64,000 nucleotides of DNA, from positions 17,853,307 through 17,917,306 of the forward strand of contig NC_134031.1 of assembly GCF_964204645.1 (NCBI RefSeq), in the 5' to 3' direction. The notes below the pieces were generated by a model. It did not search any database. It was not told where the DNA came from and saw nothing but the letters and a program-made list of their open reading frames with translations. The DNA comes from Tubulanus polymorphus. Its lineage: Eukaryota > Nemertea > Palaeonemertea > Tubulaniformes > Tubulanidae. Below are positions 60,901 through 64,000 of this stretch, one piece after another. The translations under genes and the position numbers were made by a program. Position 1 is the stretch's first letter, and each line of letters starts with the position of its first letter.

Positions 60901-62581
60901 ATCATCAACACCATCATCATCATCATCATCATCTCTCTTTCTTCTTAAATCGGGATTGTCCCTGTTATTGATTGGAAGATCTGTTTTGATTTAGAGTCCC
61001 TTCAACACACACCATTACCTGCTTGGAGTGAAACAGGGTTTGATTTTGAAATCGGAAATCGAAGTACAGATGTAGTTGTGTGATCAGCAGTCGAATTTAC
61101 AGAATTTTTTGTCTAAATCGAAGTACACACCGGTAGGCCTAATTGGAAATTTTGGTTCCGGTTCATTCAGACAACCAGCCAGAACCGGCAAACGACTGAT
61201 CGCCAACTTCAGTGGGGGCAACACAAACAGCCTACACGGCAGTCTGTCCTCGTGCTGTGCGGGCCAGTCTTTCTGCGCCAATAACTTCATTGTATTTTAT
61301 CTAAAACACGTGCGTTGATTTACTTTCTGAATTACAGGTAAAGAAATATTTGTCGGTTTGTCGGACCAGACGAATATGTTCGGAGCGATAGCTTTGGCGA
61401 CTGAGTTTCCGGAATATCCCGTTTCGACGGTTCAGTTACCGCATGACTATCGCCTGAAAGATCTTATCAGTGTTGTGGGAATCGACATCTTAGCGGTCGG
61501 ATCTAGTGAAACTGCGCAAAATGTATTAATGGTGAGTTACGTTAGTCTTTTTTCGCCTTGAGCCTAGCGCACATCGACACTGCGATTGGAGACAACTAGT
61601 TGCTACCGAACGATTACCCCGCGCACATCGAAATCTAGTTACAACCGGTCAGTTGCAGCGACTGTATGGCGCGTGTCGATCGTCGAAATCCAGAGCGCGC
61701 ACGTCGACGGATATGACTGCGATTGAGTACAACCAGTTGCTCAAAAGTAGAACATGGGCAACTGACTGGAACTGGAGATAGATCGACGCTTACCAATCGT
61801 AAGCTCGCTCACATCGACACATTCAAGCAACTGATCGTATCCAGCCAGTTCCTCTCATGCGCCGAAAACTGCCTTGCAACTAGTTGTCTCCAATCGCAGT
61901 GTCGATGTGCGCTAGGCTTAAACTTCTGTCGTAAATTTTCATTTATTTAACTCGTCTCGTTCGTATACCGTACTTTTTCAGCAAATTGAGAAGCACGCTA
62001 GTTATGGTTATCAAATTATCAAAGTGAATGAAGATCACGCGGCCAGTGCGCAGTTCATCAACGGCACGTTAGTTCATCTGTCTGATCGACAAATTCCGAA
62101 AAGTTTTGGCGTAAGTATCGACGTTTAATTTGAAATCGGGCCGAATTCATATCTACACCGCCAGTGTTTGATCCAGAAGGGGTGCACCCATCGTGCCACA
62201 CCCCCCGTGACGATTTGATTTTTAGCAAAAACGTGCTCGGAATGCACAGGAATAAATGTAATTTTCAAAATTTAAACAAAAATTTCATCCCCGGATGTAA
62301 CAAACTATCAGTTATAACTAACAGATTTTCTGGTCCCGTGAAATCGTTGTAACGAAGCTCCACGTTAATAGATAGGCAATCCCTCTTCGTTCTTCAATTT
62401 GCTTTCGCAACTAAACTCGCGTAATTAATTCTTTCAGGTTTTCGAGTATTGGATTGACTTCCCGCGTGCCTCCATCGACATGGAAGAACTACTGAAGGGC
62501 AACTCGACACTGCCGAGCATCGCATTACTCATCGGCAAAGTGAAAAATCCGAAGAAAATTGTTTCGACATTAGTAGATTGA
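54932..62581 (+). CDS. DDAH-family protein lacking catalytic residues (probable pseudoenzyme)
   Basis: Five exons, 54932-55192, 59194-59296, 61338-61531, 61982-62110 and 62438-62581, encode 276 aa, near the normal DDAH length (285). Dimethylarginine dimethylaminohydrolase converts asymmetric dimethylarginine to citrulline with a Cys-His pair. The fold is clear: LPADECHPECVNVDDTAVV, LLEGGDVIFTG, FVGLSDQTN, AVGSSETAQ and GTLVHLSD. The catalytic His of the DGLHLK motif is Arg160 (HDYRLKD). The C-terminal Cys-Cys motif holding the nucleophile is Ser256-Ile257 (TLPSIALLI). The substrate arginines after ALI and before TN (KRTN) are Asn and Gln. The frame is intact with no stops, so it seems maintained. 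It may instead be a binding or regulatory protein. Introns 1 and 3 carry the MITEs at 56541 and 61562. Confidence 0.9.
56541..56736. mobile_element. 196-bp foldback MITE with 8-bp target duplication
   Basis: The ends are GCATCCTCGCTTGCCAGGG and CCCTGGCAAGCGAAAATG, and the arms extend inward through AAGCTCACGCCAACAC and its complement. TCCTATCC is duplicated exactly on both sides (56533-56540 and 56737-56744). It lies in intron 1 of the DDAH-like gene. Confidence 0.85.
60900..60934 (+). repeat. (CAT)n microsatellite
   Basis: A run of ATC/CAT triplets in intron 2 of the DDAH-like gene. Confidence 0.85.
61562..61917. mobile_element. 356-bp MITE with 42-bp perfect TIRs, TTGA/TTAA flanks
   Basis: The left arm (61562-61603) starts GCCTAGCGCACATCGACACT, and the right arm (61876-61917) is its exact complement over 42 bp. 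The flanks are TTGA (61558-61561) and TTAA (61918-61921). The interior repeats partial copies of the arm motif (GCGCACATCGA, CACGTCGACGG, GCTCACATCGACAC). It lies in intron 3 of the DDAH-like gene. Confidence 0.85.
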
Positions 62582-64000
62582 TCACAATTAAACTCGCTTG
62601 CAATATTGTATCGTATAAAGATATATATATCTATATAGATGTGGTATTATTCAAGCTTTCTGCGGATCTGTGTTTTCAAACATCCTGAACTTTTCTCGAG
62701 ATTTCTTTTTATGGGTGTCGTCGTTATCGTCGTTTTGGCAGCAAATTTTCAATGAAAAACGGATGTTTGAATGCATGTCGATGTTTGAATTTTAGTTGGA
62801 AAGCTTCGAATCGGGGGGGTCATCTTTAGATAGAAATGAAAGTCGTGCGAGTATCGCCGTTGAACTTACCGAGAAACGTAGAAACTCTTAAAAAATAATA
62901 TTTGGAAGATATTTGAGAAACGGTATTTTGTTTGTTATAGAAAATTTCTCAACGAGCGATCGCGATTTTGATAAATCGAATTTGTAGAAATGAGAACCGA
63001 GACTATTTTTCAGTTCCTTCGTTGAAATAAGCGGAGGGAAAATCGTAAACTGCTGCATTTAACATCATGTCAGGAGAGAAGGAAGTTAAAGTTATTGTAA
63101 AATAGGGTTTTTCTAAAGTCCTGGAAGGGTGTCTGATTAAAGATGAATATTAAAGATCAACTCGTAACATCAGAGAACAACGGAATGTTAGTCGTTATTG
63201 CGGCGCAAATCGCCATAATTCTCAGAAAATCTTCATAATTCATAGTTGCCTAAAAATGATTTTTACAGCACTCACTTTCATTTTGAATTACGTTAGCTTT
63301 CATCAGTTTTGATTAAAGTCGACTTTGCACGTCGTTTACTGACTTACGACCTATTCATAGTTCGAAGATTTGCTTCCATAGCTTTCCGAGATTCTCAGTG
63401 AATTATTCACGCACTCTTCCAGGCTGATTAATGACACGTTGATAATAATATAAACACCTAGTGAAAGATTTGTGATAAAATCTTACGGTTGTAGATATAT
63501 TAAGATATTTTTATATATATATGTGAATTTGTGTAATTGTTTTTGTACTCGGAGAGCTACCATAAAAATGGATTGATTTTTTTTCAGTCATCAGACATTA
63601 TCTGGTTTGTTTTACGTCATCGTTCAGTACTGCCAATTTCCTTTCGAAAATACAGTCAAGGTTCGGTATGACGCCACCGTTTTTAATGCAGCTGCTCTCG
63701 TTAATGCTGAGATTTTTCAGAGGACAGATTTGCTCAATCTAATCTCAAACACAATGAAAATACCATTCGTTATAAGTCGATAATTTTCAGCGGTTCCAAC
63801 TGTGGCGTTAAAAAGGACTGTAACTGCATCCTTAAAAATACTTTGTTTGTCATGAGTGAAAATTCTAGTTCACATCGCAACTCTTAATTTGGTGGCGCTG
63901 TTTTCGGCCAATTTCTCATGAATCGCCTCCATATTGTTTAAAAATCGTAATTGATATTTAGATGCAATTCTATGTTGAAGGGTTCTCATGGATCTTGTCA
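62582..64000 (+). other. 3' flank of the DDAH-like gene
   Basis: AT-rich sequence with no supportable exon on either strand to the window end; probably 3' UTR then intergenic DNA. Confidence 0.5.

Overview
This is a eukaryotic, almost certainly metazoan, nuclear window. The genes have GT-AG introns, AT-rich intergenic DNA, and many short inverted-repeat transposon relics. The gene set points to a marine invertebrate, most likely a lophotrochozoan such as a mollusc. The main reason is a large GRL101-type receptor with CUB, C-type lectin, LDLa, LRR and seven-helix regions; GRL101 was first described in a pond snail. The species cannot be fixed from sequence reading alone.

Layout. 1-1446: last coding exon of D-glucuronyl C5-epimerase (GLCE, +). 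6607-14403: eleven-exon facilitative glucose transporter (SLC2A family, +). 18759-20145: three exons of a YqcI/YcgG-like protein (+), a family best known from bacteria. 20953-22659: Ro60 (+), with the whole CDS in one exon. 25491-36056: complete 23-exon kinesin KIF14 (+). 37685-44521: three-exon GRL101-like GPCR (-), converging on KIF14. 46980-47890: minisatellite with 43/44-bp units. 48787-49952: three-exon gene for an unrecognised lysine-rich 184-aa protein (-). 52219-54370: five-exon EDF1/MBF1 (-). 54932-62581: five-exon DDAH-family gene (+), head-to-head with EDF1. Every junction used keeps the reading frame, and the exon sums are whole codons for all complete genes (GLUT 568 aa, Ro60 568, KIF14 1503, GPCR 1877, orphan 184, EDF1 144, DDAH-like 276).

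The genes do not form a pathway. They are ordinary neighbours covering heparan sulfate epimerisation, sugar transport, Y-RNA/misfolded RNA binding, cytokinesis, signalling, transcription coactivation and an arginine-derivative hydrolase fold. The points most worth attention are: the DDAH-family protein, which has lost both catalytic residues and the flanking arginines; the lectin-headed GPCR with altered DRY and NPxxY motifs; the YqcI/YcgG-like gene; the unrecognised 184-aa gene; and a rich set of non-autonomous inverted-repeat elements, some with intact target-site duplications. I saw no bacterial-style system, CRISPR array, rRNA or convincing tRNA.
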